The notes under the pieces are model-generated. The model was not told where the DNA came from. It searched no databases and was given only the letters and a program-made list of their open reading frames with translations. DNA of 64,000 nt from Boswellia sacra (lineage: Eukaryota > Streptophyta > Magnoliopsida > Sapindales > Burseraceae), in contig SNVD02000468.1 in assembly GCA_013180625.2 (NCBI GenBank), forward strand, positions 434,001-498,000, written 5' to 3'. Below are positions 14,560 to 25,612 of the stretch, one piece after another (position 1 is the first letter of the stretch; every line of letters begins with the position of its first letter). The position numbers and the translations under genes are program-made.

Positions 14560-15428
14560 TGTAAGTTCTGGAAGTTTGCAGTTATAAGAAATATAACAGT
14601 AAAATGTAATATAAATCAACATAAGAGGATTTTTATGTGGTTCAGTTATAAAACCCACATCCACGGACAGCTATAGAGCAACAATTTACTAAGTTCTTGT
14701 TTGTATAATCTTTAGGATCGTTTACTGTGCTGACTCACTCTCACATATTGACCTAATCTTCGTAAAACAAAATCTCGCCAAGATCTTAAACTCTAGTGAC
14801 ACTGCCCACTCTCTATCACAGATAACTTAACAACACACTATTAAGTTATACATAACAACAATGTCTGACACTAAATTACATAAACACTTAACTCGAAAAT
14901 TCTCTCAAGTGTCTACTAACTCACACAGACCTAATCAATAATTCATGTACGATTACAGCCTCTCATACATGAATAAAACATTTATAAGATCAAATCAAAT
15001 AGACATTCCTATTTTCATTGAAGCTCTCCTCTTAATCCTTGGAATGTCGTGACATGAACTCGCATAACCAACCGACTAATCAACACACCAAGTTATGTAA
15101 AAATAACTTTGTGTATATAGTGGAAGGTCTGGACGAAATCTCCTTAGAATCCTGTAAAAATTCTAATCAAAATCATATTAGGATAAGGAGAAATAGAATA
15201 GGAATAGATATAATTAAACTCCTAAAGGAATTAGGACACAAATAAATATTCTCCTATTTTAATTAGGATACAAGAAACAATATCCTAATCTAAGGAAATA
15301 TTTATTGTAAATAAAATACTTCCTATAATATTTTCTAGAAATAGTAAAATAATAAACCATGTAATATTATTGTTTTATCACAAGTTGTACAAAAATATCA
15401 TGTGCATGGCACATACACGTTGACACCA
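14560..15428 (-). repeat. 5' LTR of the Sirevirus-like copia element
   Basis: An 869-bp partner of 991-1860 with the same ends (TGTAAGTT...GACACCA on the plus strand). Differences are scattered and mostly transitions. Confidence 0.92.
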
Positions 15429-17514
15429 ATAATTTATATTATAGAATATTATTATTTATTTCTAATTCTATATTATGATTCTCTATATATTTTTAAAATT
15501 ATTTTATAGTCATTTAACTCATTTATACATCAAATTTTTTTAGAAAAAAAAGTTTTTTACCTATTTATGCACATTTAAATAAATTAATTAAATTCATAAT
15601 AGATTTTTGTATGCAAATATTTTTATTATGTAAAAGAAAATCGTAAATGGAAATAAAATATATAAATAAAGATATATGTGTAAAACCATTAGTTTTCAGA
15701 TATTTCAATTCAGATATTAAAATAAAAAAATAATTATATCATTTAGATCTTTATATTTAAACCTATTCAGCCTAAAGTTTAATTCAAACCTATTCAGATT
15801 TCAGACAAAAAAACAATCGCTCCCTTAGAGCGCATATTAATTAACATCTCAAAACACATGTATTTTTATTTATTCTAACCATTAATCTACTTTGAAAGTA
15901 TATTTTTAATATAAAAATAATTCAATATAACAAAATAATTAATGTAACAGAATTTTTAAGATGAATTAGTGATTTGATTTAATAACAATACAAAATTTGG
16001 AGGACTTGGCATGTGTCCTTCAAGGCACACTAAAAATTACTTATAAAAGTATTATTAAGAAAAGTGTTTCAAATATTATCCATTAAAATTCATTTCTCTC
16101 TAATTTGTCTCGGCATCAATTAATTGGTGATTTAAATAAGTATTGGGGACCATTATACATGATATTTGCAAGATCATTAGGATGATTGACAATCTTTTTG
16201 AAGTCACCTAAATAATAAAAAGAAAAAAAACTTGGATTTAATAGAAGATAGGTAACCATCCTTTGACAAGTATTAGTACATTAATGAATAATGAGTAAAT
16301 AGACATTCTTCTTCGCAGCAAAACGATAAAATTGAATAAGATCAAATTATCTCTAAATGGTTCCAACAAACAAACAGAAAAATCAAAGGTAGTTATTGTT
16401 GAAAAACGCATAGCTGTTCTTCGTTTAAAATTAAGTCAAAATTTGAGGCTAGTTATTAATATTGTCCCTTTATTATTTTATGGGTATAAATATTAAGATT
16501 AAGGGTTTATTTAGAAAAAACAATTATTTATACGATTTATTTTTTATTTAGGGTTATAGTTGAGAATAAAGTGGTTTATGAAGTAAAAACTTATGGTTTT
16601 AAAATTAAAGAAGGGGTTTATAAATAAGTGGGTGTATTTATTAAAAAAAAGGTTGCAAATAACCCCAACCTTTTATTTTAGATGGTCATCAAATCTCTAA
16701 TATAGATAGGATTAATATAGTATTCCACATGTATTTTCTTTCTTTCGGATCTTCTCTTGTTTATCTATTACACTTGCTGAGCTAATATTTGGAGTATATA
16801 AAATCCAATATTATCCACAATCAAATGACGGGTTGACGAGGACTGGAGACTAAGACAACATATAATTGAATTGAAAGTTCGCTACAATCCATTATTCGTG
16901 GACTAATGTTACTAGTTTGTTGAATTGAAAGATCACATGTATCTATTAATATTCATGAATTATTGCTAGCTTGCTATTCAAACACAGCCAAAAGGCCCCA
17001 TGCGAATTGTTCCACGGAGGCTGACCCATGATTTGATTGGCGGAAGGTGCCATGAAAATTAAATATTTTTAAAACTTTTACTAATTAACATTCGTACTAC
17101 AAAATAAGAAAGAATAAAAAGTAAACTAACATTTAGTATTGCTGCTGCTGAGTATATTTATTTATACATGATTATAATAAATCAAATAATAATAATATAA
17201 TAGAGATCATAAAATATATAAAACTAAATAAACGCATAAAGTAAATAAACCAGAGAGAAGAATAAGAAAATATTATTAAGGAAGTTTTATACTGCAGTAT
17301 AATAAATAAATAAATATATTGTTGGAAGTTTTATACTGCAGAAAATAAATAAATATACTGTTGAAAAGCGCTGACTCGTGTACTACCACAAAATTGTAAA
17401 TGAATAGAACATAAACGTGTACTCAATGTTTATTTTGAGACTCAATTTATAAAGAATTGACTTTTTTGAGGGGCACATACGATAGTAATCTGGGGAATTA
17501 TTGACTGTAAAATT
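15429..17514. other. AT-rich spacer, no gene seen
   Basis: No coding region, RNA gene or full element recognised. Around 17285-17360 a segment GGAAGTTTTATACTGCAG followed by AATAAATAAATATA occurs twice in tandem (unit about 55 bp). Confidence 0.5.
17285..17360. repeat. Short tandem duplication, unit about 55 bp
   Basis: Two adjacent copies of GGAAGTTTTATACTGCAG with an AATAAATAAATATA tail. The first copy contains the small palindrome ATACTGCAGTAT. Confidence 0.7.
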
Positions 17515-17836
17515 TAAAATTGGTGCACATATCCCCACTCTTACAATTATTGCAAGGACACGTCACTTTACAATTCACAGGTCCAATTTTAAATTATTGT
17601 ACATCGATGTACAATAATTTAAAATTGGACCTGTGATGTACAATAATTTCGACCAAGAGGGCCCAAATCCATGGGCATGTGGAAGGTAAAAATGAAGCAA
17701 CGCCACTCTTAAATAAGTCTCCATCTGAGATGCAAATTTCATGTTAACGAAATCAATGCAAAATTGGACGTGTGAATTGTGAAGTGGCGTGTCATCGCAA
17801 TAATTGTAAGAGCGGGGAAACTTGCACCAGTTTTTT
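17515..17836. mobile_element. MITE with long terminal inverted repeats
   Basis: The left arm (TGGTGCACATATCCCCACTC, then TTACAATTATTGCAAGGACACG) pairs with the right arm read in reverse complement (TGGTGCAAGTTTCCCCGCTC, then TTACAATTATTGCGATGACACG). The pairing continues through CACTT-ACAATTCACA-GTCCAATTTT. The element is about 320 bp and non-coding. A target-site duplication is not certain, so the superfamily is left open. Confidence 0.75.
17575..17636. repeat. 62-bp perfect palindrome inside the MITE
   Basis: The sequence from TCACAGGTCC to GGACCTGTGA is its own reverse complement, centred on ACATCGATGT at 17601-17610. It is not explained by the outer terminal repeats alone. Confidence 0.9.
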
Positions 17837-18086
17837 AATTAATATACTTCTTTACTTAATAAATTTTCTTCCTAAATTTAAAATATTAATTTTTAGTTTA
17901 TATATCCATTATAATACCAAACATGGCCCTAATTAAATATAAAGCTCGTAAATATTTGTTTTCTCAAATAAATCTATCTTTTTAATATTCACATCCACCA
18001 AATAATTAAGATCCCTTCTTTTCTTTTCTAACGATGGAAAGCTTCGACGATTTTTCAATCAAATTTTACAGTAATTCATCAAACAA

Positions 18087-19609
18087 CACTACAAAAAAAC
18101 TGGGCTTACGTGTCATTTTATTTGTGTCGGTTTCTAGGAAAGTGACATGTATGCTCTAGTCAAACCCAAACAAATCATATGTGTCACTTTTCTAGGAGTC
18201 TGTGCAAAAATTTGTGTCACAATTTTAATAACGGACAAGTATAACAGTTAAATAATAAAACAAATAAAAGGGAAAGACTTAAACACTTAGCCAGCCCTAA
18301 TTTTTTCTCTCCATCTATTCATCTTCATCTCGATCTCCCTTTCTTCATTGATCTCCTCTCCTTCATGTTCTTTTCTTGTTTGACCATGCTACTTTTCTTA
18401 CTATCTCAATCTCAGCAGGATCGATCTCTTCGGGCATTAGCTTTCACTTATCATTCACAGTATGTACTTAAACTCTTTCAATCTCTATTAACTTCTCTCA
18501 ATCTTCTTTAATATATCTAAATATTAGTTTTAATCTTAGAAAATATGGTTATATCGGCTATTTGGATTCAAATTTCATATTTTAGGGTTAGGATTTAGGA
18601 TTTGTTTTCAAAAATTTGGGGTTTGGTGGCCATAGATTTGGGGTTTCCCTTTTTCGATTTAGGGTTTTGGTTATTGCTTTAACTTGAAAAATTTGAAATA
18701 AGATTTTTATTGCTTTATTTTTTTTTCCATATTTTGTCATTAATTTGTCATTGTTTCAGTTATTTCATTATTATTTTAGTTATTTGGATTTGAATTTTAC
18801 TTTTAAAATTTGTTCTTTTATAGATCTATTATGTTTTACACTTAGTTTCTACAAAATCGCATGGCTTTGCAAATTCTATTAGCTCTAAAATACTCTTTCT
18901 CTTTCCCAAACTATAGAACTTTCAATTTTATTTTAGATCTAATGAATAGTTGCTCTAAATTTTTGTGTGCAACGTTGGTGATAGTTATGACTTTGAAATA
19001 ATTCTTTTTCTTCTATTTCTTCTATAAAAATCCCTAATTACCATGTCCTAATAAAGCTGTGATTTTCCCTCTTTGTTGCAGGTCTTCAATCACATACACC
19101 TCAAGTTTTCTCATATGTTATCTTTTTCTACAAACTCTGCTGTGTTCATTAATTTCTTGTTTTGGATTTATTTAAGCTGGGTGGATTCCTTTTTTGCTTT
19201 AATTTTTCTTTTCTTTTAAAATTGGAGGCATTTCTTTGGAAGTTTTTCTTCCATATAAATTCAATTTCATTTTCCTGATACTTGTTTCATTATATCTTTC
19301 ATATTGATTTTTAGCTGTTACAATTTAGTCTATATGGTTATATTTACTTACGTGTGAAATAGTTGATTGGATTTTTTTCTATAATAATGAAGCAACAAAG
19401 GGAAACTTCATCTTTAAATTATAAATCTATATATTAAAAAATTCTTTACAATAATAATCTGATGCTTTCATAAAGCTCATATATTATTTATTATTTATTT
19501 TTATTTTGGTAAGGTTTTGCTTTGATTTATATTATCTAGTTGCAACTTTATTGTTTATGTAGACCTTGGGAACACTCGTGAGGCTAGCTCGATCCTCGTT
19601 ATTGAGAGT
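18087..19609 (+). mobile_element. Left end of a CACTA-type element with gene-like sequence; right end not found
   Basis: It starts with CACTACAAAAAAACTGGGC and carries several TGTCAC/GTGTCGGTTT subterminal motifs (18105-18240) like those of the CACTA element at 53032. After about 18300 it looks like a host-gene leader and intron: a CT-rich stretch with CATCTCGATCTCCC, a possible donor near 18460, and possible acceptors near 19080 and 19560 (TTTATGTAG before ACCTTGGG). I do not recognise the gene. No matching right terminus is seen before the viral sequence begins near 19610 or after 25612. Confidence 0.6.
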
Positions 19610-20410
19610 TGCAAACATTTCAAGCATTTAAGAACATTATTCTATATAATTAAGAAAAATGGTTTAGTAATTTCTGCCTCCAAAATGAGATTATTTCAAA
19701 CAAAAATAAAATTTTTAGGTTATGACATATACCAAGGAACAATAAAACCTGTGCAAAGATCAATAGAATTTGCTGATAAATTTCCTGATGAAATCAAAGA
19801 TAAAAATCAATTACAAAGATTTTTAGGATCTATAAATTATGTGTCAGATTTCTTTCCAAATCTTAGAAAATTATGCAAACCTTTATATCAAAGACTTACA
19901 AAAAATCCTTTACCTTGGATAGAAGAACATACTAAAATAATTAAAATTTTAAAAGAAAAAGTTAAAACACTTCATTGTTTAGGGATTCCCCATCCTGATG
20001 CCTTTATGATAGTGGAAACAGATGCCTCTGATATAGGATATGGAGGTATACTCAAGCAAAAATTACCAGAGTCAAATAAAGAAGAATTAGTTAGATATAA
20101 TTCAGGATTATGGTTCAATTCACAAAAAAATTATTCAACCATAAAAAAAGAGATTTTGTCAATTGTTTTATGCATTACAAAATTTCAAGATGATTTATTC
20201 AATAAAACATTTTTACTTCGCATTGATTGTAAGTCTGCAAAAGAAGTCTTACAAAAGGATGTCAAAAATCTAATTTCTAAACAAATTTTTGCAAGATGGC
20301 AAGCAATTTTATCAATATTTGATTTTAAAATTGAATTTATTAAAGGAGACGATAATTCTCTTCCTGATTTTTTAACAAGAGAATTTCTACAGGACAAAAT
20401 CAAAGAGTGA
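19610..20410 (+). pseudogene. Viral reverse transcriptase C-terminus and RNase H (5'-truncated)
   Basis: The open frame extends upstream of the ATG at 19685 to the integration junction near 19610, so that ATG is internal. The first part is the RT thumb/connection region, marked by the FLGYDIYQGTI stretch. RNase H follows with all four expected acidic positions: D in VETDASDIGYGG, E in KKEILSIVL, D in RIDCKSAKEV, D in GDDNSLPDFLTR. The frame closes at 20408-20410, 23 bp before the next ATG. The upstream RT with its catalytic site is not in this copy. In the virus this enzyme copies pregenomic RNA into DNA in the cytoplasm. Confidence 0.88.
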
Positions 20411-20433
20411 AATACTCGGTGAGGATATTCAAA

Positions 20434-21662
20434 ATGACAGACAAAAAGATTATGAAGGCCAGTGATTATGTCCTGGCTAAAACAACTCAATCCATTCAAG
20501 TTGCAGGTGTGGGCCAAGTCCCCATTGCAAATACTTATTCAGCTTTAGCTGAATATCCTCCATTATCATATTCTCAAGCAATAACTGGGTCATCTACCCA
20601 ACCCACTACTCAAGTAGCTTCTGGGTCATCTACCCAGATAGGTTCGTCTACTCAAAAATCCAATTATATTACCAAAAGTCAAAAACAACATCTTCAAGTT
20701 ACTCAATACACTAAGTCAGTCCCTTTAACTGAATTAAAATCCCTTACTCAAAGATTATTCCTTCCAGACTGTCAATATATTACTGATAATCCTTCCAAAA
20801 ATCGTCAATTTTATGGGTTAATTTTAGTTGATACAGATAGTGTTGAATTAGTCCATCATAAAGACCCTAGAAACCCTGATCAAATATCTTATTCAACTTG
20901 TAAGATTAAGAAAGTTAAAACCCCTAGAGAATTTGGTACTCAATTTATTTGGACAAATGTCTCCTTCTTAATTCCTTATGAACCTAAAGGATACAATTAT
21001 GTAGATTATCAAAAAGCCTGGTTCAATATGTTTTATCTTAGAACTTTTGACCATTCCTGGTTTATTCATTTTGATAATAGATGTCAAAAGTTTTATCCCT
21101 CGTGGTTCTTAGAGTGGTGGTACTACTTAGGACCCAATCCAGCAATATATCCAGACCAAATTAATCGATTATCTCTTCCTTATTATAAAAAACATACTAC
21201 TCCAGACCAACCCTATGTTCAACAAATTAGTTTTCATATTGATTTTCAAATTTCCTGGATTTTATCCTGGTCCTATACTATTGAACCCTATTATTCAAAC
21301 TGTTATTTATCCCTAGTTAGAGAATTCCGAATTAAATGATGGGATAAATATGATATTTCAAGATGTTCTGCTCAAATTATTCAAAATTGGATCAAGACCG
21401 AGAAAAAGCCTATTCAATCACCATCCAAGTCTAAAGAGATAACAATCAACCCCAATACTCCATCCAAATCAGATATCCAACTTCCAGATAAATCTGTCTC
21501 ATCAAAAGATTCCAAAAAGAAGAAGTCAAAAAGTGAACAGCTCAAACAATTGGTGGCTACAATTATTCAATAAATATCTGACAGCTCATCAGATTCTACT
21601 CCAGAAAATCTTGACCAAGATCCATATGGTAGGCCATTTTCTCAAGACCCTTTTGATTTATA
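20434..21662 (+). pseudogene. Viral ORF 2 (function unknown), two in-frame stops
   Basis: It starts at the ATG at 20434 (MTDKKIMKASDYVLAKTTQS), 23 bp after the polymerase frame ends; the open frame reaches slightly further upstream without an ATG. The N-terminal 90 codons are Ser/Thr/Gln-rich with repeats of GSSTQ. The middle is rich in Trp, Tyr and Phe (HFDNRCQKFYPSWFLEWWYY). After a TGA at 21337-21339 the same frame continues, through a Lys/Ser-rich stretch (SKDSKKKKSKSEQ) and a TAA at 21571-21573, to a final TAA at about 21660. The position after RNase H matches the second ORF of florendoviruses, which has no established function. I recognise no domain. Confidence 0.7.
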
Positions 21663-21838
21663 AAGGGATAAGTCCAAGCATAATAATCAAGATGTACTAG
21701 AAAAGCGAAGAAAACAAAGATTTTAAAGTCTCGACAAGATTTCATCCTTATCAAAAATAGTATAAAGCAAAGATATTAAGTTTATCATGTTTGTATTTTT
21801 GCTTTAGTCAAAAAGAAAATAGTTCATGTAATTATTTT

Positions 21839-21886
21839 CACGGACTTGAATTTGTTTCAAATCCGTGTCCCAAGTCTATATAAAAA
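21839..21886 (+). promoter_or_regulatory. Pregenomic RNA promoter of the endogenous pararetrovirus
   Basis: A TATATAAA box at 21877-21884 lies in the non-coding region between ORF 2 and the primer site. Just upstream is an imperfect inverted repeat, CACGGACTTGAA...TTCAAATCCGTG (about 21839-21867). This is where Caulimoviridae place the full-length RNA promoter. Confidence 0.7.
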
Positions 21887-21961
21887 GGCTTATGTAAAGA
21901 ATGGGGGACATGGGCTGAAGACCAGCTAAGTCCTTCTCTCTTTTGTATTTTCAAATCTCTC

Positions 21962-21967
21962 AATAAA
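21962..21967 (+). terminator. Viral polyadenylation signal
   Basis: AATAAA about 80 bp downstream of the TATA box. In pararetroviruses this signal is passed once and used on the second pass, which creates a terminally redundant RNA. Confidence 0.6.
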
Positions 21968-22182
21968 ATCAATTTTGTTCATATCTTGTGTTACTCTAAT
22001 CTATAATTTCTTTAATCTTATTCTCAGCTTCAATTGTTTGATTATCTACAAAACAAGTAAGTTATTTCTACTTATTTTGCATATTTTGCATGTTTTATTA
22101 CAATCTTGTTTAAAAAATTTTCATGTTTTATATCGATCCTGCATACTGTATTTTCATGTTTCATATTGGTCCTGCATCAATC

Positions 22183-22194
22183 TGGTATCAGAGC
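22183..22194 (+). promoter_or_regulatory. tRNA-Met primer binding site, viral genome origin
   Basis: TGGTATCAGAGC, extended by CATG to 16 bases complementary to initiator tRNA-Met. It is the minus-strand priming site and the conventional map start of the virus. The ATG of the leader ORF overlaps its extension at 22196. Confidence 0.88.
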
Positions 22195-22195
22195 C

Positions 22196-22411
22196 ATGTC
22201 TTATCCTACTATGAAACAAATATTAAGAAGACAAATTAGAATGTGTAGAATTCAACTTAAAGAATATTATAAACTTTTACAACCTAGCAATTATAGATAT
22301 CTAACTGTTGAACAAAGAGAATATGTTCATAATCAAATAATAGATTTTGAAGAACGTATTAGATCTTTTGAATTAGATCATTATTTTTTATGTAATAAAG
22401 GTAGACTTTAG
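22196..22411 (+). CDS. Short viral leader ORF, 71 codons
   Basis: It begins MSYPTMKQILRRQIRMCRIQ. The ATG at 22196 is the first after the primer site. The product is basic at its N-terminus and helix-prone, with no domain I recognise. It lies 240 bp upstream of the movement-protein ORF and may be a leader peptide or an upstream regulatory ORF. It is intact in this copy. Confidence 0.5.
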   Translation: MSYPTMKQILRRQIRMCRIQLKEYYKLLQPSNYRYLTVEQREYVHNQIIDFEERIRSFELDHYFLCNKGRL

Positions 22412-22524
22412 ATTTTAGAAAATTTCTACCTTAGATTTCATTTAATAATTATTAGTAACGTAGAATTTTGGTAGACAAAATTCTAAGGATAGGGAAGGGT
22501 AGCAGTGAGAGCTGTGCATACGTT

Positions 22525-22610
22525 GGCAAGCCAGGTGTTCCCGGTAGCTGAAGAGTGAAGAGCGTAAAACCGTTGGTAAGCCTAGGTGTTCCCGTAGCCA
22601 TCCTGTTCTA
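22525..22610 (+). repeat. Imperfect direct repeat in the viral leader
   Basis: The segment CGTTGGCAAGCC-AGGTGTTCCCGGTAGC recurs about 50 bp later as CGTTGGTAAGCCTAGGTGTTCCCGTAGCC. It is GC-richer than the rest of the virus and lies between the leader ORF and the movement-protein start, so it may form RNA structure. Confidence 0.7.
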
Positions 22611-22653
22611 AGAAAATTGTATACTGGAATTTGAAGTTATTAATAATTTGAAA

Positions 22654-24336
22654 ATGGCGTCTACAGTTAGAGAATATCTAAATTCTAAGTCTAGAAAAAA
22701 TTCTAAAGTAATTAGTTCAAGAGAAATAATGACAAAAATTACTAATATTAAACAAAGTTTAAATAAAAATACATTACCAAGTATTCCACCAAATAGTATA
22801 TATGAAATAGGAACATTTGATTTTAAAACTGCTTATTCAATAAAAGAACATGAAGAAACTTTAACTTTACAAAATGAATTTGAAGAAATAAGATTACTAA
22901 GTCAATTAGCAATAGAAAATTATAAACAAAAAGGATTTAATTATATACATTTTGGATTAATACAAATAGCAATAAAACCATTATCAAAAATTGGAATAGA
23001 TTCCCCGGTATTAATGTTATTAAGAGATAAAACATTATTAAAATTTCAAGACTCTTTATTAGGAGTAGTACAATCAAACTTATGTAATGGTGCTATATAT
23101 TTTAATTGTGCTCCAAATTTTCAAGTTAGTTTACATGATCCAACAATATTAGATACATTAGTATTAAATATTCATTTACCAGAATCAATATTTACACAAA
23201 ACAGACATGGTTATTTATTACTCTATCGAATATATTTTAAACAAACTAGTTCTGAGTTTAATCCAAGATGTAGATTACAAGATACTAGAGGAGAAACTAC
23301 AATATTAACAATGGAAACAGAAGAAAATACTCCAACATCAACTTATACTCCAAAATTATTAAAATGGAATGAAATCACAATACCAGAAGTATGGATAATA
23401 GATAATCCATTACCACCTAGAAATATAGCTCAAAAAGAAATAGCACAAATTACTCAAAATCCAGAAGGAAAAATATTGTTAAGATTTAATTCTTTAAGGA
23501 TAAGAGACACTTCATCAAGTTATTCTGAAATAAAATCTGCTAGAAGTTCATTTTCATTACCAAAATCCAGTAGTTTTAATATTATAAGTACACAAGCAAG
23601 TGAAATAAATAATAATTCAAACTTCTCAGTAAATTATTCAACACCTGTAGCAGAACCAATTAATCAATCTCCACCAATGTCACCTACACAATCAGATTTT
23701 CAAACTATAAATACTATTCAACAGGAAGATTTTGAAATAAATAAAGAATATTTAAGAAAAGAATTCTTACAAGAAGAAAATAATTTTAAAAGAAAATGGT
23801 ATTTTAATACATTTACAAAACAAAAAACTGAAGAAATTCGAGAAGAATGGTATAATGAAATGAAAAGATTAAAAATTAATATTCCTTTCTTTATTTGGTT
23901 CCATACGTATGCATCAAAACATAATATTAAATTACTTTATGAAAGCCAACAAGTCAATGTTCAAACAAATGAATTTAAGAAAAGGGAAACTACACAACAT
24001 GGAATAATTCAATCAATACATCCACCTCTAGAACAAATAAAAATTAAAACAAATGAAATAGAAATTCTAGCTACTCCATTCAAAAAAGGATCTAATAAAC
24101 CAGATAATAAGACGGCAACCTTAGGAGATATTAAAAAAGTTTATGAACAAAATAATTTTCATAATCAATTATTACATACTGTGTCTAAACAAGTTACGAG
24201 GATAGAAGATCAAATAGATACTATTAAATTAAAACAACCTATAACATTCCCACAAGATATATCACCCCCTTTATTTAAAACAGTTCAATCAAATAATACA
24301 CCAGTAAAACTTCCTAAAGTAGATTTAATTGATTAA
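22654..24336 (+). pseudogene. Viral polyprotein N-terminal part: movement protein
   Basis: The ATG at 22654 opens a 560-codon frame (MASTVREYLNSKSRK). Residues from about 50 to 210 fit the plant virus movement-protein family (30K/caulimovirus type), including IYEIGTFDFKTAYSIKEH, the conserved region LCNGAIYFNCAPNFQVSLHD, and the hydrophobic strand pattern that follows. The later part is a long Asn/Glu/Lys-rich linker leading to the coat protein. A TAA at 24334-24336 interrupts the frame, which then continues in the same register to about 24640. Movement proteins line plasmodesmata and carry virus between cells. Confidence 0.8.
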
Positions 24337-24660
24337 ATTAATCAAAAACTTAAAATATTACCAAGTACTTCAAATAATATTAATACTATAGATCAAAATC
24401 AACAAAGTGATAATCAATCAATTACAAATTCCGAAGATATAGAAGAAATAAATAAAATAACTAAAAAGAATAAATGGAAACAAGCCCCTACAAGAACATA
24501 TTATCCAAGACCTACTCCACCAGATTTAATGTATGACGAAAGAAAACAGTTTATTGCCAATAGATATTCAGGCGATTCAATTTATGAATGGAATATAAAT
24601 GGTAAATCAGAATATGAAATAATGAACACTCTACAAGAAATGGGTAATCTAGTACCAGTA
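24337..24660 (+). pseudogene. Viral coat-protein region, N-terminal remnant
   Basis: It continues the same frame after the stop at 24336. Recognisable are KWKQAPTRTYYPRPTPPDLM and the segment YSGDSIYEWNINGKSEYEI, which sit before the capsid core in related viruses. Around 24645-24662 the frame shifts and the next readable sequence is an acidic linker. The capsid core and a Cys-His zinc finger are not seen, so an internal deletion removed most of the coat protein. Confidence 0.65.
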
Positions 24661-25610
24661 ACAGTGAAGAAGACATTTTAGATATTCAAGATAGTGAAAC
24701 TACTTCAGAAAGTAATGAATCTTTAAACTGTACAGAAGGAATATGTAATTGTAAACAAATTAATGTAATCACTAAAAATACTGATAAACAATTTTTATTA
24801 GACATTATTGATAAAATTGAATATCCTAATATAAAAAAAGAATATTTAATGAGACTAAAAGATATTTTAGAGCAAGAAAGTAAAATTAAAACCCCAGATA
24901 GATTTAGTTTGAATAAAATATAGGATAAATATCCATCGTAAACTTTATTTAAACAAGTAACTACAGGCGAATTACAACAAGAAATTAGAAATTTAAAAGA
25001 ACAAATAAAAGAGATTAAAAAAGAAATTCAAAGCCAACAATTAGAACAATTACAAACTCAAACAAGATTAACTATACTTGAATCTCAAAATAAACATGAT
25101 CAAGCTTCTAGTTCAAGAATAGAAGAGGATTATGTACAAATAGTTGATAAAATAAATTATCAAAAATGGTATGTAGGAATATTATTACATATAGATAATT
25201 TTTTACAGATTGAAGCAATAGCTCTAGTAGATTCAGGAGCTGATCAAAGTTGTATTAGAGAAGGCCTTATTCCAACAAAATATTATGAAAAGACTTCTGA
25301 AAAATTAAGAGGTGCTAATGGAATGAATTTAGAAATTAATTATAAATTATCAAAAGTTAAAATATGTAATCAAGGTTATTGTTTTAAAACAACATTTATA
25401 TTAGTAAAAAGCCTTAGTCAAAACATTATTATAGGTACTCCATTCTTAACACAAATATACCCTTTTAAAGTTGATAGTCAAAGAATTCATACAGAAATCA
25501 TGGAAACAAAAATAAGTTTTAAATTTTTATCATCAATAGATACTAGAGAAATTCGTCAATTACAACAAAATACGATAACTAAACAAATAAATATATCTCC
25601 TTCTCGATAA
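24661..25610 (+). pseudogene. Viral linker and aspartic protease; 3' end truncated at integration junction
   Basis: The segment starts with an acidic, Ser-rich linker (SNSEEDILDIQDSETTSES), then a coiled-coil-like Glu/Gln/Lys stretch (about 24970-25080) broken by stops near 24922 and 24940. The protease follows, with active site LVDSGADQSC at about 25220-25246 and the C-terminal flap partner NIIIGTPFLTQ near 25420-25450. The frame ends at 25608-25610, about where host sequence resumes. RT should follow in an intact genome but is absent. Confidence 0.75.
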
Positions 25611-25612
25611 AT

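Larger units (their letters stand above)
19610..25612 (+). mobile_element. Endogenous pararetrovirus (Caulimoviridae, florendovirus-like), circularly permuted and defective
   Basis: A 6-kb plus-strand viral segment whose order is: end of RT and RNase H, a second ORF, promoter and polyadenylation region, tRNA-Met primer site, short leader ORF, movement protein, coat-protein remnant, protease. A linear genome map would start at the primer site (22183), so this copy is circularly permuted with its ends within the protease/RT region. The N-terminal and central RT, including its catalytic Asp-Asp motif, is missing. No integrase or LTRs are present, as expected for plant pararetroviruses that enter host DNA by end-joining. 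A separate ORF after RNase H matches the florendovirus plan; the genus assignment is inferred from gene order. The copy has stops and deletions. Confidence 0.85.
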
